A DNA stretch of 64,000 nucleotides from JBMOGA01 sp049318625 (GCA_049318625.1 JBMOGA010000016.1:1-64000), one strand, 5' to 3'. Counted from the stretch's first letter, positions 14,691 through 23,979 are shown. Program-made: numbers and translations. Notes: generated by a model from the sequence alone, not told the origin.

Positions 14691-16007
14691 TCAGCGCTTC
14701 TGGATCTGCACGTAATCGCGCTCCGGCGAGCCGATGTAGAGCTGACGGGGACGGCCGATCTTCTGCTCCGGGTCCTCGATCATCTCCTTCCACTGGGCGA
14801 TCCAGCCGACGGTACGGGCCACCGCGAACAGCACCGTGAACATCGCCTTCGGGAAGCCCATCGCGCGCAGCGTGATGCCCGAGTAGAAGTCGATGTTCGG
14901 ATAGAGCTTCTTCTCGACGAAGTAGTCGTCCTGCAGCGCGATCCGCTCGAGTTCGATGGCGACCTGAAGCAGCGGCTCGTTCTTGGTGCCGAGAGTCTCG
15001 AGTACCTCGTGGCAGGTCTTCTGCATGACCTTCGCACGGGGGTCGTAGTTCTTGTACACGCGATGGCCGAAGCCCATCAGGCGGAACGGATCGTCCTTGT
15101 CCTTCGCGCGCCGGATGTACTCCGGGATGCGATCGACGGTGCCGATCTCCTCAAGCATGTTGAGTGCCGCCTCGTTGGCGCCGCCGTGGGCCGGTCCCCA
15201 CAGGCAGGCGATGCCGGCGGCGATGCAGGCGAACGGGTTGGCCCCCGAGGAGCCGGCCAGGCGCACCGTCGACGTCGACGCGTTCTGCTCGTGGTCGGCG
15301 TGCAGGATGAAGATCCGGTCGAGCGCGCGGGCGAGGATCGGATCGACGATGTAGGGCTCGCAGGGCACCGCGAAGCACATCTGCAGGAAGTTGGCGGTGT
15401 AGTCGAGATCGTTGCGGGGATAGATGAACGGCTGACCGATCGAGTACTTGAAGGCCATCGATGCGATCGTCGGCATCTTGGCGATCATGCGGTGGGTCGC
15501 CACCACCCGCTGGTGCGGATCGTTGATGTCGGTCGAGTCGTGATAGAAGGCCGACAGCGCGCCGACCGTGCCGGTCATCACCGCCATCGGATGGGCGTCG
15601 CGGCGGAAGCCCGTGAAGAAGCGCGTCATCTGCTCGTGCACCATGGTGTGGCGCGTGACGATGCCGCGGAACCGCTCGAACTGGTCTTTCGACGGAAGGT
15701 CGCCGTTGAGCAGCAGGTAGCAGACCTCGAGGAAGTTCGAGTGTTCAGCCAACTGTTCGATCGGGTAGCCGCGATAGAGAAGCTGGCCCTGATCGCCGTC
15801 GATGTAGGTGATCTTGGACGAGCAGTTCGCGGTCGAGGTGAAGCCCGGATCGTAGGTGAAGCAGCCCGTGTCCCGATAGAGCCGGGCGACGTCGATGACG
15901 TCCGGTCCGATCGTGCCGGAGCGCACCGGCATCTGTGTCGACTTGTTCGCGAGCAAGAGCGTTGCGGATTTGGTCGCATCACCCTTGGAATTGGAAAGAT
16001 CGTTCAT
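14691..16007 (-). CDS. gltA: Citrate synthase
   Basis: A 438-residue type II (hexameric) citrate synthase of normal length. The N-terminal domain has GCFTYDPGF and ITYIDGDQGQLLYRGYPIE. The catalytic region shows ADHEQNASTSTVRLAGSSGANPFACIAAG, split here by family numbering: the His and Ser/Arg ligands lie in this block, and the second catalytic His is in GFGHRVYKNYDPRA. The C-terminal RPRQLYIG is typical. It joins acetyl-CoA with oxaloacetate to start the TCA cycle. GGAGG lies a dozen bases before the ATG of MNDLSNSKG. It is divergent from the Spy-like gene. Confidence 0.97.
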   Translation of the reverse strand: MNDLSNSKGDATKSATLLLANKSTQMPVRSGTIGPDVIDVARLYRDTGCFTYDPGFTSTANCSSKITYIDGDQGQLLYRGYPIEQLAEHSNFLEVCYLLLNGDLPSKDQFERFRGIVTRHTMVHEQMTRFFTGFRRDAHPMAVMTGTVGALSAFYHDSTDINDPHQRVVATHRMIAKMPTIASMAFKYSIGQPFIYPRNDLDYTANFLQMCFAVPCEPYIVDPILARALDRIFILHADHEQNASTSTVRLAGSSGANPFACIAAGIACLWGPAHGGANEAALNMLEEIGTVDRIPEYIRRAKDKDDPFRLMGFGHRVYKNYDPRAKVMQKTCHEVLETLGTKNEPLLQVAIELERIALQDDYFVEKKLYPNIDFYSGITLRAMGFPKAMFTVLFAVARTVGWIAQWKEMIEDPEQKIGRPRQLYIGSPERDYVQIQKR

Positions 16008-16334
16008 GACCGCGTAGTCCTCCACGGTGAGGCTTGCCGCGACACGTCGCCTTGATGAGCCGCGGGCTCGATGATGCGACCCAGGCTCAGACGGGGTCAC
16101 GGCGACTGCGTATTACACTATCGACTGAGGAACAAGACAGCCGAAAGGCGGGACACCACGGGAGGATGCCTGAAAATCGGCCACCGGTTGTCACTCTTGG
16201 CGGCGGGGCTTTCGTGAAGCTTGTCCGACCTCGCGGGGCGGAGCGGTCGGGGAATTTTTCGAGGCGGCGCGACGGATCGGCCGATCCTGTGGCGTTCTCC
16301 TGGCATCGGTTCATTCAAACAAGGACCCAACCCG
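16008..16334. promoter_or_regulatory. gltA / Spy-like divergent intergenic region
   Basis: This 327-bp gap must hold the promoters of both divergent genes. An AT-richer stretch GTATTACACTATCGACTGA at about 16107 is the best promoter candidate; on the minus strand it gives TTGTTC and TAATAC elements, but with non-ideal spacing. Open frames crossing the gap are not credible genes. No operator palindrome is evident. Confidence 0.35.
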
Positions 16335-16913
16335 ATGAAAAGAAGTGTTGCAATCGCTCTGGCCGGCGCCGTGCTGCTCGCCATCCCGGCTGGTCTGACC
16401 CTGGCGCAAGGCGGCCCGCCGGAAGGCAAGGGGCCCGGCATGATGCAGGGGCAGGGTCCCGGCATGATGCAGGGCCAGGGGCCGGGCGGTGACGGGCAGC
16501 GTGGCTGGCGCCGGCAACCGCCGTCGCCCGAGATGATCCAGCGGATGCTGGACGGCAAGCTGGCCGGCGCCAAGGCGGCGCTGAAGCTGACGGCCGACCA
16601 GGAGAAGCACTGGCCCGGGATCGAGAAGGTGATCCGGGACAACGCGGCTGAACGGTTGGCCTTCCGCGAGAAGATGCGCGCGGAGCGCGGGCCCGGCAGC
16701 CAGCGCGGCCAGCAGCGCGATATGCTGGAAGGGCTCGATACGATGAGCGAGCGCATGACGACCCGCGCGGCGCAGGTCAAGAAGCTCGCGGACGCGCTGC
16801 GCCCGCTCTATCCCACGCTGTCGGCCGAGCAGAAAGACGTGCTGCGGTACACGATGCGTGACGCCTTCGGTGGTGGCAGGGGACACGGCGGCGGACGTCA
16901 CGGCCGCGGGTAA
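16335..16913 (+). CDS. Spy/LTXXQ-family periplasmic protein
   Basis: A 192-residue exported protein. The signal peptide is MKRSVAIALAGAVLLAIPAG, with likely cleavage after LTLAQ. A Gly/Met/Gln-rich segment follows with GPGMMQGQ twice, encoded by a near-exact 24-bp tandem repeat at about 16432-16479. The body carries LTADQEKHW, the LTXXQ motif of Spy/CpxP-like proteins, and a second related LSAEQKDVL. The C-terminus is Gly/His-rich (GGGRGHGGGRHGRG). Family members are periplasmic chaperones or metal-stress proteins, and the Met and His tracts would suit metal binding. AAGGA precedes the ATG. Confidence 0.82.
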   Translation: MKRSVAIALAGAVLLAIPAGLTLAQGGPPEGKGPGMMQGQGPGMMQGQGPGGDGQRGWRRQPPSPEMIQRMLDGKLAGAKAALKLTADQEKHWPGIEKVIRDNAAERLAFREKMRAERGPGSQRGQQRDMLEGLDTMSERMTTRAAQVKKLADALRPLYPTLSAEQKDVLRYTMRDAFGGGRGHGGGRHGRG

Positions 16914-16924
16914 CTTGCCGATAG

Positions 16925-16954
16925 CGGGCGCCGGACCCATGGGTCCGGCGCCCG
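16925..16954. terminator. Bidirectional terminator-like palindrome
   Basis: A perfect 30-base palindrome centred on CCCATGGG, with arms CGGGCGCCGGACCC and its complement, lies between the convergent Spy-like and thiolase genes. It has no proper T-run (only TTCTG on the plus strand). It is probably a shared transcription-blocking hairpin. Confidence 0.6.
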
Positions 16955-16963
16955 TTCTGCGTT

Positions 16964-18259
16964 TCAGGGGCTTTCGACGATCGCGGCCACGCCCATGCCG
17001 CCGGCCGTGCAGATCGAAATGAGCCCGCGTCCGCCGCGGCGGCCGACCAGCTTGGCGAGGTTGGCGACGATGCGCGCGCCGGTGGCCGCGAACGGGTGGC
17101 CGATGGCGATCGAGGACCCCATCACATTGAGCTTGGAGCGGTCGATGGCACCGAGCGGGCGGTCGCGGCCGAGGGCGCGGCGCGCGTAGTCGGCGTCGTC
17201 CCAGGCGCGCAGCGTCGCCAGCAACTGGGCGGCGAACGCCTCGTGGATCTCGTAATAGTCGAAATCCTGCAGCGACAGCCCGGTGCGGTTGAGCAACTGG
17301 CTGACGGCGATGGTCGGGGCCATCAGCAGTCCGTCGCCGGCGACGAAATCGTTCGCCACGGTGCGGTAGTGGGTCAGGTAGGCGGCAACGGGGATGTCGT
17401 GCTCGGCCGCCCACTGCTCGCTGGCCAGCAGCACCGCCGCCGCGCCGTCGGTGAGCGGCGTCGCGTTGGCGGCCGTGATGGTGCCGCTGCCCGAGCGGTC
17501 GAAGGCTGGCTTCAGGGTGGCGATCTTGTCGATGTCCATGTCGGCGCGGACATTGTTGTCGCGGTAGACGCCCGCGTAGGGCACCACCAGATCGTCCATC
17601 CATCCGCTGCGCCAGGCCTCGGCCGCCTTGCGATGGCTCTCGAACGCGAGTTGGTCCTGCTCGATCCGGGTAATCCCCCATTCCTTGGCCATCAGCTCGC
17701 AGTGCTCGCCCATTGTGAGGCCGGTGCGCGGCTCGGCGACGCTCGGCGGCAGCGGCGCGAGTTCGCCCGGCGAGAACCCCTTGAACACCTTGATGCGGTC
17801 CCACAGCGTCTTCTGCAGTGCGGCGTCGCGCAGGCGCTTGGCCAAGCGCTTGGAGACGACGATCGGCGGGTCGGATGTGGTGTCGGTGCCGAGCGCGATG
17901 CCGGTCTCGATGGCGCCGGTTGCGATCTTGGCGGCGATACCGAGGCCGGCCTGCAGGCTGGTGCCGCAGGCCTGCATCGTCGTTATGCCGGGCGTCGAGC
18001 GGGCGAGCGGCGTCGACAGCACCACCTCGCGGGTGAGGTTCCAGTCGCGGGAATGGGTGACGACGGCGCCGCCGGACACCTCGTCGATGTGCTGGCCGGC
18101 GAGGCCGAAGCGGTCGACCACGCCGTTGAGCGCGGCGGCCATCATCTCGGAATTCGTCTTGTCGGCATACAGGGTGTTCGAGCGGCAGAACGGAATGCGT
18201 GCGCCCCCGAGGATGGCAACGCGGCGGAGAGATCCGGTCATGGTGTCGTTCCCCATCAT
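16964..18259 (-). CDS. Acetyl-CoA C-acyltransferase (FadA/FadI-type thiolase)
   Basis: A 431-residue thiolase with the complete catalytic set: Cys98 in TTMQACGTSLQAGLG, the EIHEAFAAQ box, the GSSIAIGHPFAATGAR His block and the C-terminal CTAGGMGVAAI Cys. The length and the long insert before the EIHEAFA box are like FadI. It performs the last step of fatty acid beta-oxidation, releasing acetyl-CoA. Its ATG overlaps the stop of the preceding multifunctional-protein gene (ATGA), so the two subunits are translationally coupled. Start at 18259, with an alternative six codons later. Confidence 0.94.
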   Translation of the reverse strand: MMGNDTMTGSLRRVAILGGARIPFCRSNTLYADKTNSEMMAAALNGVVDRFGLAGQHIDEVSGGAVVTHSRDWNLTREVVLSTPLARSTPGITTMQACGTSLQAGLGIAAKIATGAIETGIALGTDTTSDPPIVVSKRLAKRLRDAALQKTLWDRIKVFKGFSPGELAPLPPSVAEPRTGLTMGEHCELMAKEWGITRIEQDQLAFESHRKAAEAWRSGWMDDLVVPYAGVYRDNNVRADMDIDKIATLKPAFDRSGSGTITAANATPLTDGAAAVLLASEQWAAEHDIPVAAYLTHYRTVANDFVAGDGLLMAPTIAVSQLLNRTGLSLQDFDYYEIHEAFAAQLLATLRAWDDADYARRALGRDRPLGAIDRSKLNVMGSSIAIGHPFAATGARIVANLAKLVGRRGGRGLISICTAGGMGVAAIVESP

Positions 18260-20238
18260 GCGGCCGTGACGGTCGCGGCAGGCGCGGGCTCAGTGGCGGC
18301 GAAGTGCAGCGGGCCGCCCCGGAAGGGCGCGAAGCCGGTGCCGAAAATGATGCCCGCGTCGACATGATCGGGGCTTGCGACGATGCCGTCGTCGCGAGCG
18401 CGGCGGGCCTCGTCGAGCAGCGGCGCGATCAACTCGCGTCCGAGCGACTCCAGAAGTGACTTGTCGAAGGGCTTGTCCGACTTCTGCGGCTGGCCCTTGG
18501 TCCACACATAAAAGCCTTCGCCCGATTTCTTGCCGAGCTTGCCGGCGGCGACCATGTCGGCGAGGCGGTTGCCGTCGCCGGCGCCGAGCAGGGTGCGTCC
18601 GACGTGGGCGCAGACATCGAGGCCGACGGTGTCGGCGAGTTCGATCGGGCCCATCGGCATGCCGAACATGCGGGCGGCCTCGTCGATGCGTTCCTTGTCC
18701 TCGCCGCGCTCGACGCGCTGCATGGCGGCGAACATGTAGGGGGCGAGCACGCGATTGACGAGGAAGCCGGGCACGCTGCGCACGACCAGCGGGAACTTGT
18801 CGAGGCGGGCGACCAGCGCGCAGGCCTTGCGGACCTCGTCCTCGCGGCTCTGCGTTCCGCGGATGACCTCGACCAGCGGCATCTGGGCGACCGGATTGAA
18901 GAAGTGGATGCCGACGAGACGGCCCTGATCGGCGAGCGGGCGGGCGATGTCCTCGATCATCAGCGAAGACGTGTTGGTGGCGAGCACGGCACCGGGCTTC
19001 AGGCGGCTCTCGATGGCGAGAAACAGCTTCTGCTTGACCTCGAGCTTCTCGACGATGGCCTCGATGACCACGTCGGCGCGGGCGATGCCGTGGCCTTCGG
19101 GATCGGCGATCAGGCGCTGGGTGGCGGCGTCGCGCTCGGGCTTCGTGCGGAACTTGCGGGCGAGCAGTTTTTTCTGCGCGGCGATGCCCTTGGCGATCAT
19201 CTCGGCCGAGAGATCCTGCAGCGTCACCTCGAGACCCGAGGCGACGCACCAGCCGGCGATGTCGGCACCCATCGTGCCGGCGCCGATTACGTGAACGCGC
19301 AGGGGCCGCCAAGCCATCGTCTTCGGGGCCTCGGCCTTCAACAGCTCGCTCAGGCGGAACACGCGGCGCAGATTGCCGGCCGTCTCGGACAGCATGAGCG
19401 GGGTGAACGCGTCGGTCTCGCGCCGCTTGAGGGCTGTGGTGTCGCCGCCGCTCGCCTCGAACAGGTCGATGAGGCGGAAGGGGGCGGGATAATGCTCCTC
19501 GCGCACCTTGGCGCGGGTGGCGGCGCGCATGCGGTTGGCGAGCAGGGTGCGGGCCGGCCACAGCGTGAGGGCGCGGTTCATGAGGCCCGCCGGCTTGGAG
19601 CGGCGCTTGCGCAGGACGGCCTTGCGGGCGGCCCAGGTCAACTCGAGGCGGCTCGGGACCAGTTCGTCGACGTAGCCGATGGCGCGCGCCGCGGTCGCGC
19701 GGGCCATGGAGCCGGTCAGCATGGACTGCATGGCGGCGATCGGACCGGCCTGCCGGATGGCGCGGGCGGTGCCGTTGAAGCCCGGGAAGATGCCGAGCTT
19801 GACCTCCGGGAAGCCGAGGCGGGTCGAGTCGTCGCGGGTGGCGATGCGCCAGTGGCAGGCCAGCGCCAGTTCGAGACCGCCGCCGACGCAGGCGCCGTGG
19901 ATGGCGCAGACGACGGGGACCGGCATCGCCTCGATGCGGTCGAGCAGGGCGAGCACCGGGCGGATGGCGCCGGCGATCTTGTCGGCGGTGTCGAGGCCGT
20001 CGAACTCGCGGATGTCGGCGCCGACGATGAACCCCTTGTCCTTGCCCGAGATCAGCACGAGGCCGCGGACGGCGCCGCTTTTAGCCTGGTCTTCGACGTA
20101 CTGGACGAGGGCGCCGAGTTCCTCGAGGGCGCGGCGGCCGAGGCTATTGGCGGTCTCGCCCTCGCGGTCGAAGGTCGCCCAGGCGATGCCCTCGCGGTCG
20201 ACGCGGAGCTTCCAATCGCGGAGTTCGGGGGCTGGCAC
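18256..20238 (-). CDS. Fatty acid oxidation multifunctional protein (FadB/FadJ-type)
   Basis: A 660-residue bifunctional protein. Residues 1 to about 190 are an enoyl-CoA hydratase domain, with GADIREF for the oxyanion hole, HGACVGGGLELALACH, and Glu145 in GFPEVKLGIFPG. Residues from about 313 are the 3-hydroxyacyl-CoA dehydrogenase domain, with the NAD loop VIGAGTMGADIAG (319-324 core), ATNTSSLMI and the HFFNPVAQMPLVEV catalytic His block. The C-terminal domain includes GFLVNRVLAPYM and KSGEGFYVW. It starts with GTG after GAGGAGA. It forms the alpha partner of the downstream thiolase in the beta-oxidation complex. Confidence 0.95.
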   Translation of the reverse strand: MPAPELRDWKLRVDREGIAWATFDREGETANSLGRRALEELGALVQYVEDQAKSGAVRGLVLISGKDKGFIVGADIREFDGLDTADKIAGAIRPVLALLDRIEAMPVPVVCAIHGACVGGGLELALACHWRIATRDDSTRLGFPEVKLGIFPGFNGTARAIRQAGPIAAMQSMLTGSMARATAARAIGYVDELVPSRLELTWAARKAVLRKRRSKPAGLMNRALTLWPARTLLANRMRAATRAKVREEHYPAPFRLIDLFEASGGDTTALKRRETDAFTPLMLSETAGNLRRVFRLSELLKAEAPKTMAWRPLRVHVIGAGTMGADIAGWCVASGLEVTLQDLSAEMIAKGIAAQKKLLARKFRTKPERDAATQRLIADPEGHGIARADVVIEAIVEKLEVKQKLFLAIESRLKPGAVLATNTSSLMIEDIARPLADQGRLVGIHFFNPVAQMPLVEVIRGTQSREDEVRKACALVARLDKFPLVVRSVPGFLVNRVLAPYMFAAMQRVERGEDKERIDEAARMFGMPMGPIELADTVGLDVCAHVGRTLLGAGDGNRLADMVAAGKLGKKSGEGFYVWTKGQPQKSDKPFDKSLLESLGRELIAPLLDEARRARDDGIVASPDHVDAGIIFGTGFAPFRGGPLHFAATEPAPAATVTAA

Positions 20239-20381
20239 GGGCGCGTCTCCTCGTCAGATGTCTCGAGTGCTGCCGGTCGGGATCGAATCGGTTCGCCGGT
20301 CGGGAAGCTCTCAAATCCTCGGTTGGGGACTGATCGGTCACGCGCGAAGCTGCCGCCTCGACCGTAACCGTGACTCAGACC

Positions 20382-22844
20382 CTAGGCGGCCTCGGCGTCG
20401 CGCGGGCGCGGCATCGGCTGCCGCCGCGCCTCGGCCGGTGCGAAGTCGTCGACGGCGATGGCGCGGGCCGTCAGCGCTTCGACCTCGCGCAGCAGCGTGG
20501 CCTCGGTTTGCGTCAGCACGCCCTTGGTGACGGCCTCGCCGATCCAGTCGAGGCCGTGCAGGCGGCGGATCGTGCCGGCCCGCAGCGCGCGCTCGAGCTT
20601 GCGTTCGGTCTCCTCGGCGGCGGCGACTTTGACGAAGGCGGCTTCGAGGCGTCCGGTGGCGTCGGCGGGGTCGCGGCAGACATAGATGAAGCGGGTCAGG
20701 CGATCGCGGAAGGCGCCGGGCTCGAGGGCGCGCCGCACCACCTTGCGGGCGAGGCGATCGGGGGCGGGCCGGCTCGTGCGCCCGAGCGGGAACACGAGGA
20801 AGCGCAGAGCCGGCCGTAGTCCCCGCACCGGGAAGTTGTCGATGGTGGCATCGAGCGCCGCGTAGAAGCGGGCGAGGCCATTGCGGATGGAAAGTTCGAC
20901 GATCTCGGTGTCGTCGGCGGGACGTCCGTCGTCGGCGAAGCGCTTGAGCACCGTGCTCATCAGGTAGAGTTCGGAGAGGGCGTCGGCCAGCCGGCCGGTG
21001 ATCCGCTGGCGGACTTTGAGGCCGCCGCCGAGCAGCGCCACCGAGAGGTCGGCCACGAGCGCAAAGTTGCGGCTGGCGCGTCCGATCTGGCGATACCAGC
21101 GGGCCTCGCTCTGGGCGTAGGCGGGGGCTTCGGCGAAGTGGCCGCCGGAGAGGTTGTGGACCAGCGCGCCGAACACGTTGGAGACGGCGAACGAGATGTG
21201 GGAGAGGAACGCCGTCTCAAACTGGGCGATGCCGGCCTTCGGATCGGGGTTCTGGACGGCGGAGATCTCGGCATACAGATAGGGGTGGGAGCGCAGCGCA
21301 CCCTGCGCGAAGGTGATCAGCGATCGGGTGAGGATGTTGGCGCCCTCGACGGTGATGGCGACCGGCACCATCTGGTAGGCGGCCTGCAGGTAATTCGACG
21401 GGCCGTCGCAGATGCCGCGTCCGCCGTGCAGGTCCATGGCGTCGTTGACCGACTGGCGCAGGCGCTCGGTGCTTTGATACTTCATCAACGCCGAGATCAC
21501 GGCCGGGCGCTCGCCGCGCGACACCATGGCGGCGGTGACGGCACGGGCGGCCTCGGTGACGTAGGCGTTCTCCGCCATCCGCGCGAGCGGCTCCTCGAGC
21601 CCCTCCATGCGGGCGATCGGCAGGCCGAACTGGCGGCGCACGCGGCCGTAGGCGGTGGAGCCGCGCAACATCGCCTTGGCGCCGGCCGCCGCCGACGACG
21701 GCAGCGAGATGGAGCGTCCGGCCGACAGGCACTCCATGAGCATGCGCCAGCCGTGACCGGCCATGGCGGGGCCGCCGATGATCCAGTCGATGGGGATGAA
21801 AACGTCCTTGCCGGTGGTCGGGCCGTTGGGGAAGGCGGCGCCGCAGGGCAAGTGGCGGCGGCCGATCTCGACGCCCGGGTGCGTGGCGGGGATGATCGCG
21901 AGCGTGATGCCGAGGTCCTCGCCACGGCCGAGCAGGCCCTCGGGGTCGTACAGGCGGAAGGCCAGGCCGAGCAGCGTCGCCTCGGGGGCCAGCGTGATGT
22001 AGCGCTTGTCCCAGCTCACACGAATGCCGGTGACGGGGCGGCCGTCGTGAACGCCACGGGTGACGGTGCCGACGTCGCGCATGGTGGCCGCGTCGGAGCC
22101 CGAACTCGGGCCGGTCAGCGCGAAGCAGGGCACCTCGTCTCCGCGGGCGAGACGGGGGAGATAGTGGTGCTTCTGCTCCGGCGTGCCGTAGCGCTCGATG
22201 AGTTCGCCCGGTCCGAGGCTGTTCGGGACCATGACGATGGTGACGGCGTCGGGAGACCGCGAGGCGATCTTGCCGAGGATGAGCGACTGCGCCTGGCCGG
22301 AAAAGCCGAGGCCGCCGTGCTCTTTCGAGATGAGCATGCCGAGGAATCCGGCGCGCTTGGCGAACGCCCAGATCTCGGGCGAGATCTCGCGGTCGGTATG
22401 GCGCATCCGCCAGTCGTCGATGCGCTCGCACAACTCTTCGGTCGGGCCGTCCAGGAAGGCCTGCTCCTCCGCGGTCAGGACGATACCCGGCACGGCGGCG
22501 AGGCGGCTCCAGTCGGGGCGGCCGGAGAACAGCTCGGCATCGAAGCCGATGGTGCCGGCCTCGAGCGCCTGGCGCTCGGTGTCGGAGATGGTCGGCAGCG
22601 ATGTGCGCAAAAGTTTGAAGGCGGGGCGGATCAGCGCGGCGCGGCGGACCTCGGGGATCGACAGGGCGGCCAGGGCGATGAAAGCCAGATGCAGCGGGAT
22701 GGCGAGCAGGATCGGCCAACCGGCGAGCAGCGAGAGGAGGGCGGCGGCGGCGGTCAGGGCCGCCCAGGTCCAAAGCGGGGCGCGCTGGAGGGCGAGGACG
22801 AAGACGCCACCAACGAGGGAGCCGACGAGAGCTAGATCGGTCAT
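20382..22844 (-). CDS. fadE: Acyl-CoA dehydrogenase, FadE type
   Basis: An 820-residue protein, the size of E. coli FadE and larger than ordinary 380-residue acyl-CoA dehydrogenases. Residues 1-65 contain two or three hydrophobic helices (GSLVGGVFVLALQ, AALTAAAALLSLLAG and the next), which anchor it to the membrane. The dehydrogenase core follows: ISKEHGGLGFSGQAQS, LTGPSSGSDAATM, the RRQFGLPIARMEGLEEPLAR flavin region, and DLHGGRGICDGPSNYL. The C-terminal half is the FadE-specific DUF1974-type extension. It makes trans-2-enoyl-CoA in the first step of beta-oxidation. GGAGGTGGGAC precedes the ATG. The gene precedes the hydratase/dehydrogenase and thiolase genes on the same strand, completing the pathway block. 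Confidence 0.94.
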   Translation of the reverse strand: MTDLALVGSLVGGVFVLALQRAPLWTWAALTAAAALLSLLAGWPILLAIPLHLAFIALAALSIPEVRRAALIRPAFKLLRTSLPTISDTERQALEAGTIGFDAELFSGRPDWSRLAAVPGIVLTAEEQAFLDGPTEELCERIDDWRMRHTDREISPEIWAFAKRAGFLGMLISKEHGGLGFSGQAQSLILGKIASRSPDAVTIVMVPNSLGPGELIERYGTPEQKHHYLPRLARGDEVPCFALTGPSSGSDAATMRDVGTVTRGVHDGRPVTGIRVSWDKRYITLAPEATLLGLAFRLYDPEGLLGRGEDLGITLAIIPATHPGVEIGRRHLPCGAAFPNGPTTGKDVFIPIDWIIGGPAMAGHGWRMLMECLSAGRSISLPSSAAAGAKAMLRGSTAYGRVRRQFGLPIARMEGLEEPLARMAENAYVTEAARAVTAAMVSRGERPAVISALMKYQSTERLRQSVNDAMDLHGGRGICDGPSNYLQAAYQMVPVAITVEGANILTRSLITFAQGALRSHPYLYAEISAVQNPDPKAGIAQFETAFLSHISFAVSNVFGALVHNLSGGHFAEAPAYAQSEARWYRQIGRASRNFALVADLSVALLGGGLKVRQRITGRLADALSELYLMSTVLKRFADDGRPADDTEIVELSIRNGLARFYAALDATIDNFPVRGLRPALRFLVFPLGRTSRPAPDRLARKVVRRALEPGAFRDRLTRFIYVCRDPADATGRLEAAFVKVAAAEETERKLERALRAGTIRRLHGLDWIGEAVTKGVLTQTEATLLREVEALTARAIAVDDFAPAEARRQPMPRPRDAEAA

Positions 22845-23169
22845 GTCCCACCTCCGGAGCCCGCCGCGGCGGACGGATGGCTGCAAGAACCCGCGGAAGA
22901 CTTCAGGATCGGTATTTCACGTAAACGTCAGACTAATGGCCGACTTGTTTTGTGACGTTCGTGTCCGAAAAGCCGCTCAATGCGATTCGAGGGTTGGGTT
23001 GCGGCGCTAAATCGCAACTTCAACTGCGGAAAAGATCGAATCTCTCGCTTTTGTTTCAAAATCTCTTACTAGGTGATGCGTATTGTGAGACAGGGAGCTC
23101 AGGTATCATGGTGTGGGCGGACTTAGGGTCCGTTCTGGCGTTGCTCCTCCCTGCGGGCGGGTGGGTCGA
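22845..23169. promoter_or_regulatory. Divergent region between fadE and soxY
   Basis: A 325-bp gap with no credible gene. Its right-centre is AT-rich (CTTTTGTTTCAAAATCTCTT near 23050) and probably carries the soxYZ promoter. Short frames through it have no coding features. I see no clear palindromic operator. Confidence 0.35.
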
Positions 23170-23652
23170 ATGGTTCGGTACGACGTCATTCCTCGGCGCG
23201 AGCTTCTGGTGGGCGGCACAGCTGCGCTCCTGCTCGCTGGTCTGATCGGCCGGATGGAGCCGGTCGGCGCCCAGCAGACTCAGGGCGTTCCGGAGGCCTG
23301 GGAGGACGATCTCAAGCGGATCGTCGGATCGGCCAAGCCCACCGAAGGAAAGCTTCAGCTCGACATCGCCGAGGTCAGCGAAAACGGCAATACGGTGCCG
23401 TTCGTGATCGCCGCCGAGAGTCCGATGCTGGCCGACAACCATGTGAAGGGCCTGCACGTGATCGCGACGGGGAATCCACAACCCTTGGTGGCTTCGTTCC
23501 GGCTGACGCCCGCGTCGGGTCTCGCCAGCGTGTCCAGTCGTATGCGCCTGGTGAAGAGCCAGGAGATCGTCGGGGTCGCCGAGTATTCGAACGGCAGCTA
23601 CGTGCTGGCGCGGCGCACCGTCAAAGTCACCATTGCGTGTTGCGGGTATTGA
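23170..23652 (+). CDS. soxY: Sulfur carrier SoxY with unusual C-terminus
   Basis: A 160-residue SoxY-family protein. The N-terminus has a basic PRRELLVGGTAALLLAGLIG export signal (Tat-like double Arg). The mature protein follows the SoxY pattern (AWEDDLKRIVGSAKPTEGKLQLDIAEVSENGNTVP in family order). In canonical SoxY the swinging-arm Cys lies in a C-terminal GGCGG. Here the chain ends TIACCGY: Cys158 holds the expected position, preceded by a second Cys157, and the flanking Gly residues are partly replaced. SoxY carries sulfur intermediates in the periplasm bound to SoxZ. soxZ follows after three bases, but soxA, soxB, soxX and soxCD are not in the window. Confidence 0.88.
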   Translation: MVRYDVIPRRELLVGGTAALLLAGLIGRMEPVGAQQTQGVPEAWEDDLKRIVGSAKPTEGKLQLDIAEVSENGNTVPFVIAAESPMLADNHVKGLHVIATGNPQPLVASFRLTPASGLASVSSRMRLVKSQEIVGVAEYSNGSYVLARRTVKVTIACCGY

Positions 23653-23655
23653 GCC

Positions 23656-23979
23656 ATGTCCACACGCGCCCGTGTCACTATTCCGGCAACCATCAAGCCC
23701 AACGACGTCATCGAGATCAAGACGTCGATCACGCACGTGATGGAGACCGGTCACCGGCGTGACCGGGACGGCAATCTGGTGCCCCGCAACATCATCAACA
23801 CGGTTCGCGCGCTGTACCGCGGCAACAGCGTGTTCGTCGCCGAGTTGCACCCGAGCTTGTCGGCCAATCCCTACATCTCCTTCCATGTGAAGGTGACGGA
23901 GCCCGGCGAGTTGAAGGTCATCTGGACCGACGACAAAGAGCGCAGCATCACCGAGAGCGTGACGATCACGTTCGTCTGA
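23656..23979 (+). CDS. soxZ: SoxZ, partner of SoxY
   Basis: A 107-residue immunoglobulin-like protein of the SoxZ family: RVTIPATIKPNDVIEIKTSI, then HVMETGHRRDRDGNLVPRNI, IINTVRALYRGNSVF and the final KVIWTDDKERSITESVTITF. The length is normal. It has no signal peptide of its own, as usual, and would be exported folded with SoxY by the Tat route. It starts three bases after soxY, so the two are one unit. Confidence 0.93.
   Translation: MSTRARVTIPATIKPNDVIEIKTSITHVMETGHRRDRDGNLVPRNIINTVRALYRGNSVFVAELHPSLSANPYISFHVKVTEPGELKVIWTDDKERSITESVTITFV

Noticed and set aside
16311..18365. 684-codon open frame on the minus strand
   Set aside because: It lies over the Spy-like and thiolase genes in an alternate frame with low-complexity Arg-rich sequence; not a gene.
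16964..22844. Recent transfer of the fatty-acid oxidation block
   Set aside because: Base composition and gene structure match the surrounding chromosome and there are no mobile signatures.
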